Part shown: positions 16,247 to 25,886 of the stretch, in pieces
Numbering within the stretch: position 1 is the first letter of the stretch
How the letters are laid out: the number at the start of each line of letters is the position of its first letter
Origin: Pseudomonadota bacterium
Lineage (GTDB): Bacteria > Pseudomonadota > Alphaproteobacteria > UBA1280 > RI-95
Assembly: GCA_016125375.1 (NCBI GenBank)
Contig: WGLU01000002.1
Location: 211,227 to 275,226, forward strand
Reading direction: 5' to 3'
DNA length: 64,000 nt
Program-made: the position numbers and the translations under genes
Notes under the pieces: model-generated
What the model saw: only the letters and a program-made list of their open reading frames with translations
Database searches by the model: none
Told to the model about the DNA's origin: nothing

Positions 16247-17967
16247 CGACCCAGACCCTCGTGCACATGCGCGGGGGTCTGTTCTATTTGGGCATACGCC
16301 GCCTGACGGCGGGCCATCAACCCCTCAATAATCTCGGCTTCAACCATAGGGCGGTCACCGCCTCTGCTGCAGGCTTCGGCCTCGCGTACCTTAGCACGCA
16401 GGAAGTGCGCCTCGCCCTCCGGCGTGCGGTAGCTGTCATCCAGCTCGCACACAGCTTCAAGATCCATCAGCACTTCTTCTTCCTTGCACATCACGTCCAG
16501 TACATCGAGTTGCATATCAAAATAGTCGCGCTGGTCATCATCCAGACCGTTCAGCGCCATAATGCGCTCCCGGCGATGGTCCAGCAGCATCTTGCGGTCG
16601 GCGGCATTATCCAGATGCGGATATTCCTCCGTCAGGTGCTGCATCAGCGCGCGTTCTTCCAGCTCCATCATAAAGGCTTCCTGCTGGTCGGGGTCCATAT
16701 CCCGCAGCTGCGGGAAGAAAGTCTGGCAGCGGGCAAACTTTTGGTCCGTATCCTCCAGCCTATCCTGAGCCTGATCCGCACGGTCCCTGCACGCGTGCCA
16801 CGCGTCCTTATCCCGCGCCATGGGCAGGGCATTTACCGCCCATTGGGGTAGGTGCTTTTCCACATCATCCAGCAGGTCGCGGGCTTTGTTTGCACCAAAG
16901 GTTGCCTGCCCCATGGCGGCATATTTCATCATGCCGTAATGCTGTTCTTTACTGCGGATATGATCGGCCACATGGCGCACAGCTACATCTGTTAATTCAT
17001 GGATATCAAGGTGTTTTAGACCCTCAACAAAATATTTGTCACGCCCTTTCTCGGCCAGCGCATACAGGGCATCCGCCGTGTCGTGGTCAAAATCGCCTAC
17101 TTCGTCCAGCGCACTCGCACGTGTATCGGCAATCAGACTGATAAATGCCGGATCCCCGCCTTCCTGCAAATGCAGCAGCATGGCGGCACTGTCGACAACA
17201 TTCTCCTCGATGTACTTGCCGTAAGGTGTGGACCACTCATTACCTACCCGCTGGTTTTTCTCATGCTGAGCGGCAGCAACCATTTCCGCGGCCTGACCGC
17301 TAAAGTAATTCGGTGTGTACATATGCTCTGATTTAAGGCGAAAACTGCCATGGAAGCGCTCATGCGCATCCACATAGCGGTGCATGTCCGTCAGTTGGAA
17401 CGGCAGCAGAAAGGGCACATTCTCAGCTTCTGCCATATCGCCGTAGGCGAAGCTGGCCACAATCTCCTGACGGGTCATCATCGGGTCGTAACTATTGATG
17501 ACACCACCAATGATAGGTGTCCGTTTGGCATTGGCCTGCATGGCGCTTACCAGCGACGCAAAGTCCTGCCGAACGGGCATCTGCGCGTCCGGATCCAGAT
17601 TCACGCCCGGACGCAGACTGCCATCGACATTACTGTAATAGGCAAAACCAACGCGCCTTTGCAAATCTTGCTCGTAGTGTTTGACTGAATCAGGTTTCAG
17701 AACGGCTCCTGCACCCGAACGGGCCAGAAAGTCGCCTACATCTGCCTTGAGGCGTTTACTGTCCAGCGCCATGGCGGCACGGTTAACGTGATCCAACGGG
17801 TGAAAAACAAAGAAACGGAGCCCCTTGTGAGCGGCAAAGGCCTCTTCATTGCGCTGGCGCCAGCCTGCCTGCCCCGTCAGGTGGGGCACATGTGCCTCCA
17901 TGCTTTGCACGGCCGCACGCGGCGCCAAATACGCCAAATCCACAGTGTACTGCTGCTGTTGTGACAT
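16243..17967 (-). CDS. Unknown 574-residue protein with a possible HExxH zinc site
   Basis: A large soluble protein without signal peptide or membrane helix. I do not recognise a family. Residues 202-206 read HERFH, the zinc-metalloprotease signature, inside a helix-like segment (RYVDAHERFHGSFR), and about 50 residues later EENVVDS supplies an ExxxD that could be a third ligand as in gluzincins. The second half is strongly helical and acidic (LMDLEAVCELDDSYR, MMELEERALMQHL), possibly coiled coil. Metal binding is inference from the motif only. It is monocistronic, convergent with the sirtuin gene. Confidence 0.6.
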   Translation of the reverse strand: MSQQQQYTVDLAYLAPRAAVQSMEAHVPHLTGQAGWRQRNEEAFAAHKGLRFFVFHPLDHVNRAAMALDSKRLKADVGDFLARSGAGAVLKPDSVKHYEQDLQRRVGFAYYSNVDGSLRPGVNLDPDAQMPVRQDFASLVSAMQANAKRTPIIGGVINSYDPMMTRQEIVASFAYGDMAEAENVPFLLPFQLTDMHRYVDAHERFHGSFRLKSEHMYTPNYFSGQAAEMVAAAQHEKNQRVGNEWSTPYGKYIEENVVDSAAMLLHLQEGGDPAFISLIADTRASALDEVGDFDHDTADALYALAEKGRDKYFVEGLKHLDIHELTDVAVRHVADHIRSKEQHYGMMKYAAMGQATFGANKARDLLDDVEKHLPQWAVNALPMARDKDAWHACRDRADQAQDRLEDTDQKFARCQTFFPQLRDMDPDQQEAFMMELEERALMQHLTEEYPHLDNAADRKMLLDHRRERIMALNGLDDDQRDYFDMQLDVLDVMCKEEEVLMDLEAVCELDDSYRTPEGEAHFLRAKVREAEACSRGGDRPMVEAEIIEGLMARRQAAYAQIEQTPAHVHEGLGR

Positions 17968-18042
17968 CCGCCTTGGTAACCCTTCTCGTTCTCTGCTTTT
18001 TTATGGAGGCGGCCACAAACAAAAGCTGACAGTTACATAATA

Positions 18043-18071
18043 AAAAAACCCCGCCTCGCGGCGGGGTTTTA
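18043..18071. terminator. Bidirectional terminator (sucA-sucB end)
   Basis: Stem AAACCCCGCC / GGCGGGGTTT with loop TCGC, flanked by an A-run on the left and Ts on the right. On the minus strand it follows the sucB stop by 15 bases. Confidence 0.88.
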
Positions 18072-18085
18072 TGGCAATTACTGAC

Positions 18086-19297
18086 TTATACATTCAGCAT
18101 CAGACGGGCAGGGTCTTGCAACGCTTCCTTGATTTTTACCAGGAAGGTGACAGCCTCGCGGCCATCGACGATACGGTGATCGTAGCTCAGCGCCAGATAC
18201 ATCATCGGGCGGACCTTGATTTCGCCATTGATGACCATGGGACGCTCCATGATGGCGTGCATGCCCAGAATCCCAACCTGAGGACTGTTCAGAATCGGGG
18301 TAGACATCATCGACCCGAACACACCACCGTTGGTGATGGTGAACGACCCGCCGGACATATCTTCCGGCATCAGTTTGTTACCCTTGGCTTTGGCGGCATA
18401 GTCGGCAATCGACTGTTCGATACCGGCAAAGGTCAACTTGTCGGCGTCACGGATAACAGGCACAACCAGACCACGCGGGGCGGACACCGCAATACCGATG
18501 TCATAGTAATGTTTGTAGATGATTTCCTCGCCGTTAATCTCGGCATTCAGGGCCGGGATTTCTTTCAGCGCTTCAACCACAGCTTTGGTGAAGAAGGACA
18601 TGAAGCCCAGACCAACACCATGCTTTTCCTTAAACATGTCTTTGTATTGTTTACGCAGGGCCATAACTTCGGTCAGGTCCACCTCGTTAAAAGTGGTCAG
18701 CATGGCGGCGGTGTTTTGTGCTTCTTTCAGGCGGCGGGCAATGGTTTTGCGCAGCGCGGTCATGGGTACACGCTCTTCGCGCTCACCGGCAGCGCGGGGC
18801 TTGGCCGGGGCCTGTACAGGAGCCGCAGCAGGTGCGGCAGCAGGCTTGGCGCCACCTTCCATGTGGGCAATCACGTCACCTTTGGTCAGGCGACCATCGC
18901 GGCCGGTACCGGCAACGTCGGCAGGGTTGATGTTATTCTCGGACACCATTTTACGTACCGACGGTGCCAGGCCGTCAGCAGCGGCAGCTTTGGCGGCAGG
19001 CGCAGCGGCAGCAGTTTTTTCCACTTTCGCACCGTCAGCTTTGGCAGCGCCGGCAGCAGCAGCGTCATCAATTTCGCCCATCAGGTCGCCAACCGATACA
19101 GTCGCACCTGTCGCTGCAACGATTTTCACCAGTTTGCCGGCTTTAGGCGCAACAACCTCAAGGTTCACCTTGTCGGTTTCCAGCTCGGCCAACAGCTCGT
19201 CGGCTTCTACAAAATCGCCTTCTTTCTTTTTCCAACCGGCAACAGTGGCCTCGGTAATGCTTTCGCCCATGGCGGGAACGTTAATTTGTACAGTCAT
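18086..19297 (-). CDS. sucB: 2-oxoglutarate dehydrogenase E2 (dihydrolipoyl succinyltransferase)
   Basis: A 403-residue protein with one N-terminal lipoyl domain (lysine in [11 protein letters not shown]), an Ala/Pro-rich linker, a peripheral subunit-binding domain ([18 protein letters not shown]), a second linker and the catalytic acyltransferase domain ending in [16 protein letters not shown] with the active-site histidine. It transfers succinyl from E1 to CoA in the citric acid cycle. The gene lies 15 bases after sucA and is cotranscribed with it. The E3 subunit is encoded apart (lpdA). Confidence 0.96.
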   Translation of the reverse strand: MTVQINVPAMGESITEATVAGWKKKEGDFVEADELLAELETDKVNLEVVAPKAGKLVKIVAATGATVSVGDLMGEIDDAAAAGAAKADGAKVEKTAAAAPAAKAAAADGLAPSVRKMVSENNINPADVAGTGRDGRLTKGDVIAHMEGGAKPAAAPAAAPVQAPAKPRAAGEREERVPMTALRKTIARRLKEAQNTAAMLTTFNEVDLTEVMALRKQYKDMFKEKHGVGLGFMSFFTKAVVEALKEIPALNAEINGEEIIYKHYYDIGIAVSAPRGLVVPVIRDADKLTFAGIEQSIADYAAKAKGNKLMPEDMSGGSFTITNGGVFGSMMSTPILNSPQVGILGMHAIMERPMVINGEIKVRPMMYLALSYDHRIVDGREAVTFLVKIKEALQDPARLMLNV

Positions 19298-19312
19298 GAC
19301 ACGACTCCTCGG

Positions 19313-22042
19313 TTAAAACTTAAAGGCTTCAGTAACAATGGCTTCCTGCTCGGCAGCGTGGCGCTTGGGCGATCCCACGGCCGGCGATGCGGCGGCAACA
19401 CGTCCGATATAACGGATGGGTTTGCCGATGACATCGGGCAGGTTATCCAGCATATACGTCCAGGCGCCCTGGTTACGGGGCTCTTCCTGTACCCATACAA
19501 TGTCTTTGGCTTTGCTGTAGGCTTTCAGGATTTTGTTCAGCACATCCCCATCCAGCGGGTGGAGTTGCTCAACACGGACCAAGGCAACCTTGGCACCGTT
19601 CTTTTTATCCTCTTCCTGACGGGCCAGCAGGTCGTAGTAGACCTTGCCGCTGCACAGGACTATACGCTCGACCTTGGCAGCCGTTACGGCGGCATCGTCA
19701 ATCACGGTCTGGTAGCTGCCTTTGGTCAGAACATCCAGACCACTGACAGCCTTGGGATGACGCAACAGGCTCTTCGGCGACATCACCACCAGCGGACGAC
19801 GCACCTTGGCGTGCATCTGGCGGCGGAGCGCGTGGAAAATCTGTCCCGGGGTGGTGTAGTTGGCAATGGTCATGTTACCATCCGCACACAGTTGCAGGTA
19901 ACGCTCTAAGCGGGCAGACGAGTGCTCAGGCCCCTGCCCTTCAAAACCGTGGGGCAGCAACATGACCAGACCGCTCATGCGGTCCCATTTGGCTTCGGAA
20001 CTGGCGATGAACTGGTCAATCACAATCTGCGCACCGTTGGAGAAGTCGCCAAACTGCGCTTCCCAGATGGTCAGGGTGTTGGGGTCGGCCAGCGTGTAGC
20101 CGAACTCGAAGCCAAGAACGGCTTCTTCGGACAGCGGGCTGTTGTGCACTTCCATCGTTGCACCCTTGGCAGCCATAGCAGCCACGGTCAGCAGGCCTTT
20201 ACCTGTTTTGGCGTCAAACATGACCGCGTGACGGTGGGAGAATGTTCCGCGTTTGGCGTCCTGACCGGACAGACGGATGCTGAACCCTTCGGACAGCAAG
20301 GTGGCGTAAGCCGTCATCTCGGCACTGCCCCAGTCCATGCTGTCCGACAGCATGGATTCGGCACGCTTCTCGATAATCTTGGCGATTTTGCTGTTGGGCG
20401 TAAAGTCCTTCGGCCAGGTCATGAATGCTTTGGCGGCTGCCTCCACATCCTTTTTGGCAACTGCGGTTTTCACAGCACCTGTTTTTTCCTGCGACAGGCC
20501 TTTCCACGCACCGCCGAACATATCTTTAGTGGCTTTAAAGCCGTCCTTGCTGGCCGTGTCGTAGTCCTTGTTCAAACGGTCGCTGAAGGCACCTTCCATC
20601 TTCTGGATTTCGGCATCGCTGAAGGTACCGTCGGTCACCACACGGTTGCTGTACAGGCTGAACGTGCTGTCGTGGCCGTTGATTTTGCTGTACATGACCG
20701 GTTGGGTGAACGTCGGATCATCTCCTTCGTTGTGTCCGTAGCGGCGGTAGCAGACGAGGTCAATCACCGCATCGCGCTTGAACTTGCGGCGGTATTCCAT
20801 CGCCAATTGCATCACGTGGGCGCAGGCATCCGGATCATCACCGTTCACGTGGAAAATAGGCACTTGCAGCATGCGGGCAAAATCGGTGCAATACTCGGTG
20901 CCAAAACCATCGGACGGGTTGGCGGTAAACCCGACCTGGTTGTTGATGACAATATGGACAATACCGCCGGTGTTATACCCATCAACCGTGCTGATAATCA
21001 GGCTCTCTGCCACAACACCCTGACCGATAAAGGCCGCGTCACCATGAATCAGTAGCGGCAGTACTTTGTTGCGTGCCGTGTCACCCTTAATGTGCTGGCG
21101 GGCGCGGGCGTTGCCCATCACCACAGGGTTGACGATTTCCAGGTGGCTTGGGTTAGGCAGCAGGGCAACGTGCAGGTCGTAGCCTTTGCTGGTGGTAATA
21201 TCGAACGATTTGCCCATGTGGTACTTCACGTCACCCATGGAGGCATCACCCGGCTGGGCTTTGACCGTCCCCGCAAACTCACTGAAAATCGCTGCGTAAG
21301 GCTTGTTCAGGATGTTCGCCAGCACGTTCAGGCGGCCACGGTGGGCCATACCCATCACAACGTCAGTCACACCGGCTTCGCCCGCGGCGTCAATCAGCAC
21401 GTCCAGCATGGGGATGAGGGACTCGCCCCCTTCCAACGAGAAGCGCTTGGCGCCAACAAACTTTTTGTGCAGGAACTGCTCGAACTTCTCGGCCACCATC
21501 AGGCCTTTCAGGATACGCTCGCGTACCTGTTTGCTGTGTTTGGGGCGGTTGAGCACACTTTCCATCTGCTGTTGCAGCCACAGGCGCTCGGCACGGTTGG
21601 GCAGGTCATAGTACTGCACACCGATGGAACCGCAGTAGGTGGTTTTCAGCGCTTCAAAAATTTCGCGCAGGGTTGCATGGCTCTGGGGCAGCACGCCGTC
21701 TGTCGCAAAAGTCTGGTCCATATCGTCTACCGTCAGACCAAAGGCAATAGGCTTGAGGTCGTCGTCCAGCTCGGGCTTGGGTGCCAGCGGATTGATATGG
21801 GCGCGTTTGTGACCGTAATTGCGGAAGGCCTGAATCAGGTGCGCAACGCGGCTTTGTTTATCGCTTACAGGTGCCGTGGCCAGCCCGTCTGTTGTGCGCA
21901 CGCTGGCGCTGCCTGCCTCGCCCAGACTGCCGAAAAACGCGCGCCAGTTATCGGGCACGCTTGCGGGGTCTTGCTGGTATTGCTGGTAAAGGTCTTCGAG
22001 GTAGGGCGAGTTTGTGCCGTACAGAGAGCTGAATTTATCCAC
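19313..22042 (-). CDS. sucA: 2-oxoglutarate dehydrogenase E1
   Basis: A 909-residue thiamine-diphosphate enzyme, slightly shorter than the usual 930-990. The N-terminus (LYGTNSPYLEDLYQQYQQDP) has the alphaproteobacterial pattern of E2-binding helix. Other marks are MGMAHRGRLNVLANIL, the cofactor segment HGDAAFIGQGVVAESL, YRRYGHNEGDDP, and LPHGFEGQGPEHSSARLERY. It decarboxylates 2-oxoglutarate and succinylates the lipoyl arm of SucB. First gene of sucA-sucB. Long plus-strand ORFs across it are antisense shadows. Confidence 0.97.
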   Translation of the reverse strand: MDKFSSLYGTNSPYLEDLYQQYQQDPASVPDNWRAFFGSLGEAGSASVRTTDGLATAPVSDKQSRVAHLIQAFRNYGHKRAHINPLAPKPELDDDLKPIAFGLTVDDMDQTFATDGVLPQSHATLREIFEALKTTYCGSIGVQYYDLPNRAERLWLQQQMESVLNRPKHSKQVRERILKGLMVAEKFEQFLHKKFVGAKRFSLEGGESLIPMLDVLIDAAGEAGVTDVVMGMAHRGRLNVLANILNKPYAAIFSEFAGTVKAQPGDASMGDVKYHMGKSFDITTSKGYDLHVALLPNPSHLEIVNPVVMGNARARQHIKGDTARNKVLPLLIHGDAAFIGQGVVAESLIISTVDGYNTGGIVHIVINNQVGFTANPSDGFGTEYCTDFARMLQVPIFHVNGDDPDACAHVMQLAMEYRRKFKRDAVIDLVCYRRYGHNEGDDPTFTQPVMYSKINGHDSTFSLYSNRVVTDGTFSDAEIQKMEGAFSDRLNKDYDTASKDGFKATKDMFGGAWKGLSQEKTGAVKTAVAKKDVEAAAKAFMTWPKDFTPNSKIAKIIEKRAESMLSDSMDWGSAEMTAYATLLSEGFSIRLSGQDAKRGTFSHRHAVMFDAKTGKGLLTVAAMAAKGATMEVHNSPLSEEAVLGFEFGYTLADPNTLTIWEAQFGDFSNGAQIVIDQFIASSEAKWDRMSGLVMLLPHGFEGQGPEHSSARLERYLQLCADGNMTIANYTTPGQIFHALRRQMHAKVRRPLVVMSPKSLLRHPKAVSGLDVLTKGSYQTVIDDAAVTAAKVERIVLCSGKVYYDLLARQEEDKKNGAKVALVRVEQLHPLDGDVLNKILKAYSKAKDIVWVQEEPRNQGAWTYMLDNLPDVIGKPIRYIGRVAAASPAVGSPKRHAAEQEAIVTEAFKF

Positions 22043-22298
22043 GTTAAAATCCTGCCGGAAAGCTGTTTTTCTTGCTCGCTTACCCTATCACCGGTGCCCA
22101 AAAACCTCAAGTATTCCCGCATATAGAGCGCTGCTTTTTTGCAGGGCAACATAACTGGCGGGTAAAAAAAGGTTGAAAAGTAACATAATCGTCCTATTTC
22201 CTTTACACCCGCGGCGGACTCTGGTAGATAGTCGCGGTTCGTGACTGCAAAGGCATTAGGGGTTCTGCGCGGTCAGTCAACTACCGAGAGAAGGATGA
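22043..22298. other. Divergent intergenic region upstream of sucA
   Basis: About 255 bases between divergent sucA and the lysozyme-like gene. It should hold the promoters of both; TTGAAAAG followed by an AT-rich stretch near 22172-22200 is a candidate promoter, but I cannot fix a -10 box. Nothing else is visible. Confidence 0.35.
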
Positions 22299-23057
22299 AT
22301 GCGACATACTTGGCTACTGGTTCTGGCAGCGCTTTTTTGCTGTATCGGGACCAACGTGACAGGTCACGCAACATCAGAGCACGCAGACCGCCCCGCGATC
22401 ACAGCCATCAATCTGGTGGCTCCGTTCGAGAATCCGCTCCTCTGGAAAGGTGATATCGACACCTCATGGCCCCATTACCCGGGCAATAAAAGCCATGCCA
22501 CAGCCTGCTCCGAACGCGGCTGCTGGAACGGCTGTACCATTACTTTCGGCTACAATATGGGCGCCCACTCCGCACGCGAAATGCGTCGCGACCTGCGCGC
22601 CATCGGCATTGAAGAAGAACGCATCCGCAATCTGACCTATTTCGCCCGCAAACGCGGGACCGAGGCCTATAAATACTGTGGCGGCGGCAAACTCGGCTGG
22701 GAAAAGCTCTCCCGCGAGGAAGGTCTGCGCCTGCTGGAACAACAGATTCAGGAAGCCCGTACCAACGTGCTGCGCCGTATCAGGGCAGAAGATGTCAGCC
22801 TGAACCGTGAACAGGTTGCCGTGCTTGTCGCGCTGGACTTCCAGTCCCCGGCCCTCAGCTCCAAGGCCACAGAATTGTGGACCCTTATCCGTAACGAAGA
22901 CTGGAGCGCCGTTGCCGACGAAATCCGCAACAATTCCGGCACCCGTGTACTGGCTGCGCTTCAGCGCCGCCGCAACACAGAGGCAGAAGCTTTCCTGCGC
23001 GCATCCGGCGTACAGGAAGAAAATACCCTTATCGCCTTCCTTAGCCGCGCTTTTTAA
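22299..23057 (+). CDS. Secreted lysozyme-like protein (tentative)
   Basis: A 252-residue protein with a signal peptide (MRHTWLLVLAALFCCIGTNV) that is probably exported. The segment CWNGCTITFGYNMGAHSA resembles the T4/pesticin-type lysozyme core, where a TIGYGYDLG-like block carries catalytic residues, and later helices (LREEGLRLLEQQIQ-like repeats, then LNREQVAVLVALDFQSP) fit the helical half of that fold. Four cysteines near residues 70-80 (ACSERGCWNGC) could form disulphides. Family call is by eye and uncertain; it may act on peptidoglycan in the periplasm. AGAAGG lies close before the ATG. Confidence 0.55.
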   Translation: MRHTWLLVLAALFCCIGTNVTGHATSEHADRPAITAINLVAPFENPLLWKGDIDTSWPHYPGNKSHATACSERGCWNGCTITFGYNMGAHSAREMRRDLRAIGIEEERIRNLTYFARKRGTEAYKYCGGGKLGWEKLSREEGLRLLEQQIQEARTNVLRRIRAEDVSLNREQVAVLVALDFQSPALSSKATELWTLIRNEDWSAVADEIRNNSGTRVLAALQRRRNTEAEAFLRASGVQEENTLIAFLSRAF

Positions 23058-23191
23058 GCTGTTTTTCGATTGTGGTGCGCGGCAACATAATCGTATGATG
23101 TTTGTCTGGTCGCTCGCTTGAAAGTCTAGGCTGAGCGCCCCATACCAATCAGTATAAGCAACCGATAACAAAGAAGACGGGCTGCGCATCA

Positions 23192-24730
23192 ATGACGCAA
23201 GAAATCGGCATCCACGGCGGTATCATCCTCAACAGCTCCGTGCCGCAGGGCATTTACGGCTTTACAGTCAGCAACGGTAAGTTCACACAGGTCTTCACGG
23301 ACGAGTTCGCCTTCAAAAAATATGTCGAACGCAAAGGGCTCAAAACATTCAATCTCGGTAGCCGTTGCCTGACACCGGGCCTGGTGGACAGCCATACCCT
23401 CGCCAGCCTTTACGGTCGCTTTAACGGTCTGCCCAACGCCGCTGGCATGGAGAGTGGCCTCATGCCCATGTTACTTAAAAAAGCTGTCGAGGCCGGTCCA
23501 TCAAACAATGGCTGGATACAAATCAAAAACTGGTCGGCAAGCACACAGCCGCTTACCAAAGCCGATCTGGATGCGATGGAAGCTACACGCCCCATGGCCG
23601 TACTTAGCGCCAGCCTACATGGTGCAGTGCTCAACTCCGAGGGGCTGAAAAAGATTTTTGCCGACGGGGCTGACAAGGTAAAGGACCACATCGACCAGAC
23701 CACAGGCATGGTCAAGGCCAAGGCATTCGAGTGGTGGTTGCATATGTACCGCCCTGCCCCGGCCACTTATGCCGATGCCATTCTTGCCTACGAGGATGAA
23801 CTCCTGAGCTACGGCGTAACAACCGCCCACGACCTGCTGGTGCAACACCCCGAACAGCTCGAGGCTTATCGCCGCTTAGCACAGGACGATAAACTGCGCC
23901 TGCGCTGGCGCCTGTACGTAACGGACGTTGCCCTGATGAAGGATGCCAAGGCGATGGAAGCCGCGGGCGTGCCGATTATGGGCATGAAGGTCTTTATCGA
24001 CGGTGCCTACGGCATGCGCACCGCGGCGCAGGACCGCGAACATGCCTACCCTGATGGCAGCACCGGCATGCTGCTCATGACCCCGCAAGAGGTTTTGAAT
24101 GCTGCCCGTCAGGTCTATGAACATGGTTGCCGCCATCTGGCTGCCCACTGCATCGGGTTCATGGCCTGCCATACCTACATTGAAGCGGCCAAACTCGTAC
24201 GTGAAAGTATTTTTACCAACGACATCAAACTGCGGGCGCAACACTTTGAAACGGCCAATGAACGCATGATGCACGAGTGCCATAAATACGGCATCCACCT
24301 GAGCATGAATGCCCACTTCTCCGACGATGCGCTTACCTACAAGGACATCATTCCCGTACCCGAGCACATCAATCCACTGTCCCTCGCCAGCACGCGGCTG
24401 GGCGACAAGGTGGTACTGGGCAGCGACAGCATGGCAATGCGCGGTATGCTGGGCGAGGCCAAATATGCTATCTACCCACCCTTACCGCACCAAAAGTTGG
24501 GCGACAATCTCAACCAGATATTGCCCAACATGACCCGTAACGCAGCCAAGTTGACGAACGAGGCCAAGCTTTACGGCACCATCTCACCCGGTTTGGCTGC
24601 CGACTTTACAATTTTTGACAAGATGCCGCGTAACGCAGCAGATTTTGACAGCATGCAGGTCCTGCAGGTCTGGCGTGACGGCAAACAGGTTTACAGCCAG
24701 CCGCAAGCGGCCGCCGCCGCTAACGGATAA
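23192..24730 (+). CDS. Amidohydrolase family 3 protein with altered metal site
   Basis: A 512-residue protein with the layout of amidohydrolase family 3 (YtcJ-like): small N-terminal beta domain, then RCLTPGLVDSHTLASLYGR, MGMKVFIDGAYGMRTAA, AAHCIGFMACHTYIEAA, LRAQHFETANERM, VVLGSDSMAM and the C-terminal TISPGLAADFTIFDK. In the family the first block normally reads DxHxH and binds the metal; here it is DSHTL, so the second histidine is missing. The later HAIGDRA-type block is also changed. It may use one metal, bind metal differently or have lost catalysis. No signal peptide. It ends with an 11-base convergent overlap with rodA. Confidence 0.82.
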   Translation: MTQEIGIHGGIILNSSVPQGIYGFTVSNGKFTQVFTDEFAFKKYVERKGLKTFNLGSRCLTPGLVDSHTLASLYGRFNGLPNAAGMESGLMPMLLKKAVEAGPSNNGWIQIKNWSASTQPLTKADLDAMEATRPMAVLSASLHGAVLNSEGLKKIFADGADKVKDHIDQTTGMVKAKAFEWWLHMYRPAPATYADAILAYEDELLSYGVTTAHDLLVQHPEQLEAYRRLAQDDKLRLRWRLYVTDVALMKDAKAMEAAGVPIMGMKVFIDGAYGMRTAAQDREHAYPDGSTGMLLMTPQEVLNAARQVYEHGCRHLAAHCIGFMACHTYIEAAKLVRESIFTNDIKLRAQHFETANERMMHECHKYGIHLSMNAHFSDDALTYKDIIPVPEHINPLSLASTRLGDKVVLGSDSMAMRGMLGEAKYAIYPPLPHQKLGDNLNQILPNMTRNAAKLTNEAKLYGTISPGLAADFTIFDKMPRNAADFDSMQVLQVWRDGKQVYSQPQAAAAANG

Positions 24731-25883
24731 AACCGCCGCCACGTACGCCGCTTAGGCCCGCAGCACCCGGCAGGTTTACATCCTTGTTCACATAGGCATT
24801 CATAACCAGCCCAATACCCAGCATCAGGGTCAGCAGCGCTGTACCGCCGTACGAGACAAAGGGTAACGGCACGCCGACAACGGGCATCAGCCCCATGACC
24901 ATGCACATGTTGATAAATGCATAAAGAAATACTGTCAGCACCACGCCAATCACCATCAGCCCGCTGAACTGGTTCCGGCAGCGCAGGGCAACGTCCAGAC
25001 ACAGGAACATCAACAGCAGGTACAAGCTAATCAAAATCAGCGCCCCGATCATGCCAAAGTCCTCGGTCATCAGGGTGAAGATGAAGTCCGTATGCTTCTC
25101 CGGCAGGAACTTCAGGTGCGCCTGCGTGCCGCCGCCAAAACCTTTCCCCCACACACCGGCAGAGCCAATGGCAATTTTGGACTGCATGATGTGATAACCG
25201 GCGCCCAGCGGGTCGGCCTCCGGGTCAAGGAATGTCAAAATCCGCTGTTTCTGATAGGACCTTAGGAAAAACTCCCAACCCACCGGAATCGCTGCCATAC
25301 CACCCCCGATGAGCAGAGCAAAAAACTTCCACGATACGCCCGCAGCAAACATGATGCCCGTGCCCATCATCCCCAGCAGCAAGGCTGTACCAAGATCCGG
25401 CTGTTTAACAGTCAGAATAAACGGGACAAGCATCATCAACAGCGGCGGTATCAGGTACGGGATTTTACTGACCACCCCCAGCGGGCGCATATGGTAATAG
25501 CGGGCCAGTGCCAAAATAAGCGCCACCTTCATCATTTCCGATGGCTGCAGGCGGAACCCCCCGATATTCAACCACCGCGTTGCCCCCATGGCCGTGTGGC
25601 CTTTCAGCTCAACCAGAATCAAGAGCACCAGTGAAATACCATAGAGGGGATACGCCAGCCGGAAGATGGTCTTTACGTCCAGCGCTGCCAGACCAAAAAT
25701 CACACCCAGCCCAAAAACAAAACGCACCATCTGACGGTCGGCATACGGGTCGAGGCTGCTGCCTGCAGCGTCGTAAAGCAGCAGGGATCCATAGAAGATA
25801 ATCAGACACATCACAGCCAGCAACGGCCAGTGAATCTGCATCATGCGGGTCATCAGGCTCCTGCGTATCTGGACCGATTCCAT
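24720..25883 (-). CDS. rodA: Rod shape peptidoglycan polymerase RodA
   Basis: A 387-residue SEDS-family protein with about ten membrane helices. Typical blocks are FGLAALDVKTIFRLAYPLYG, TRWLNIGGFRLQPSEMMKVA with the conserved arginine and tryptophan, KQPDLGTALLL with the catalytic aspartate, and LPFVSYGGTALLT near the end. It polymerises lipid II in the elongasome together with PBP2 encoded just upstream, three bases away. Last gene of mreBCD-mrdA-rodA. Confidence 0.96.
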   Translation of the reverse strand: MESVQIRRSLMTRMMQIHWPLLAVMCLIIFYGSLLLYDAAGSSLDPYADRQMVRFVFGLGVIFGLAALDVKTIFRLAYPLYGISLVLLILVELKGHTAMGATRWLNIGGFRLQPSEMMKVALILALARYYHMRPLGVVSKIPYLIPPLLMMLVPFILTVKQPDLGTALLLGMMGTGIMFAAGVSWKFFALLIGGGMAAIPVGWEFFLRSYQKQRILTFLDPEADPLGAGYHIMQSKIAIGSAGVWGKGFGGGTQAHLKFLPEKHTDFIFTLMTEDFGMIGALILISLYLLLMFLCLDVALRCRNQFSGLMVIGVVLTVFLYAFINMCMVMGLMPVVGVPLPFVSYGGTALLTLMLGIGLVMNAYVNKDVNLPGAAGLSGVRGGGFIR

Positions 25884-25886
25884 ATA

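Noticed and set aside
18071-19909. 612-residue plus-strand ORF
   Set aside because: Lies antisense to sucB and sucA, whose domains are unmistakable. The translation is low in structure and rich in His, Gln and Gly, as typical of reverse frames of GC-rich genes.
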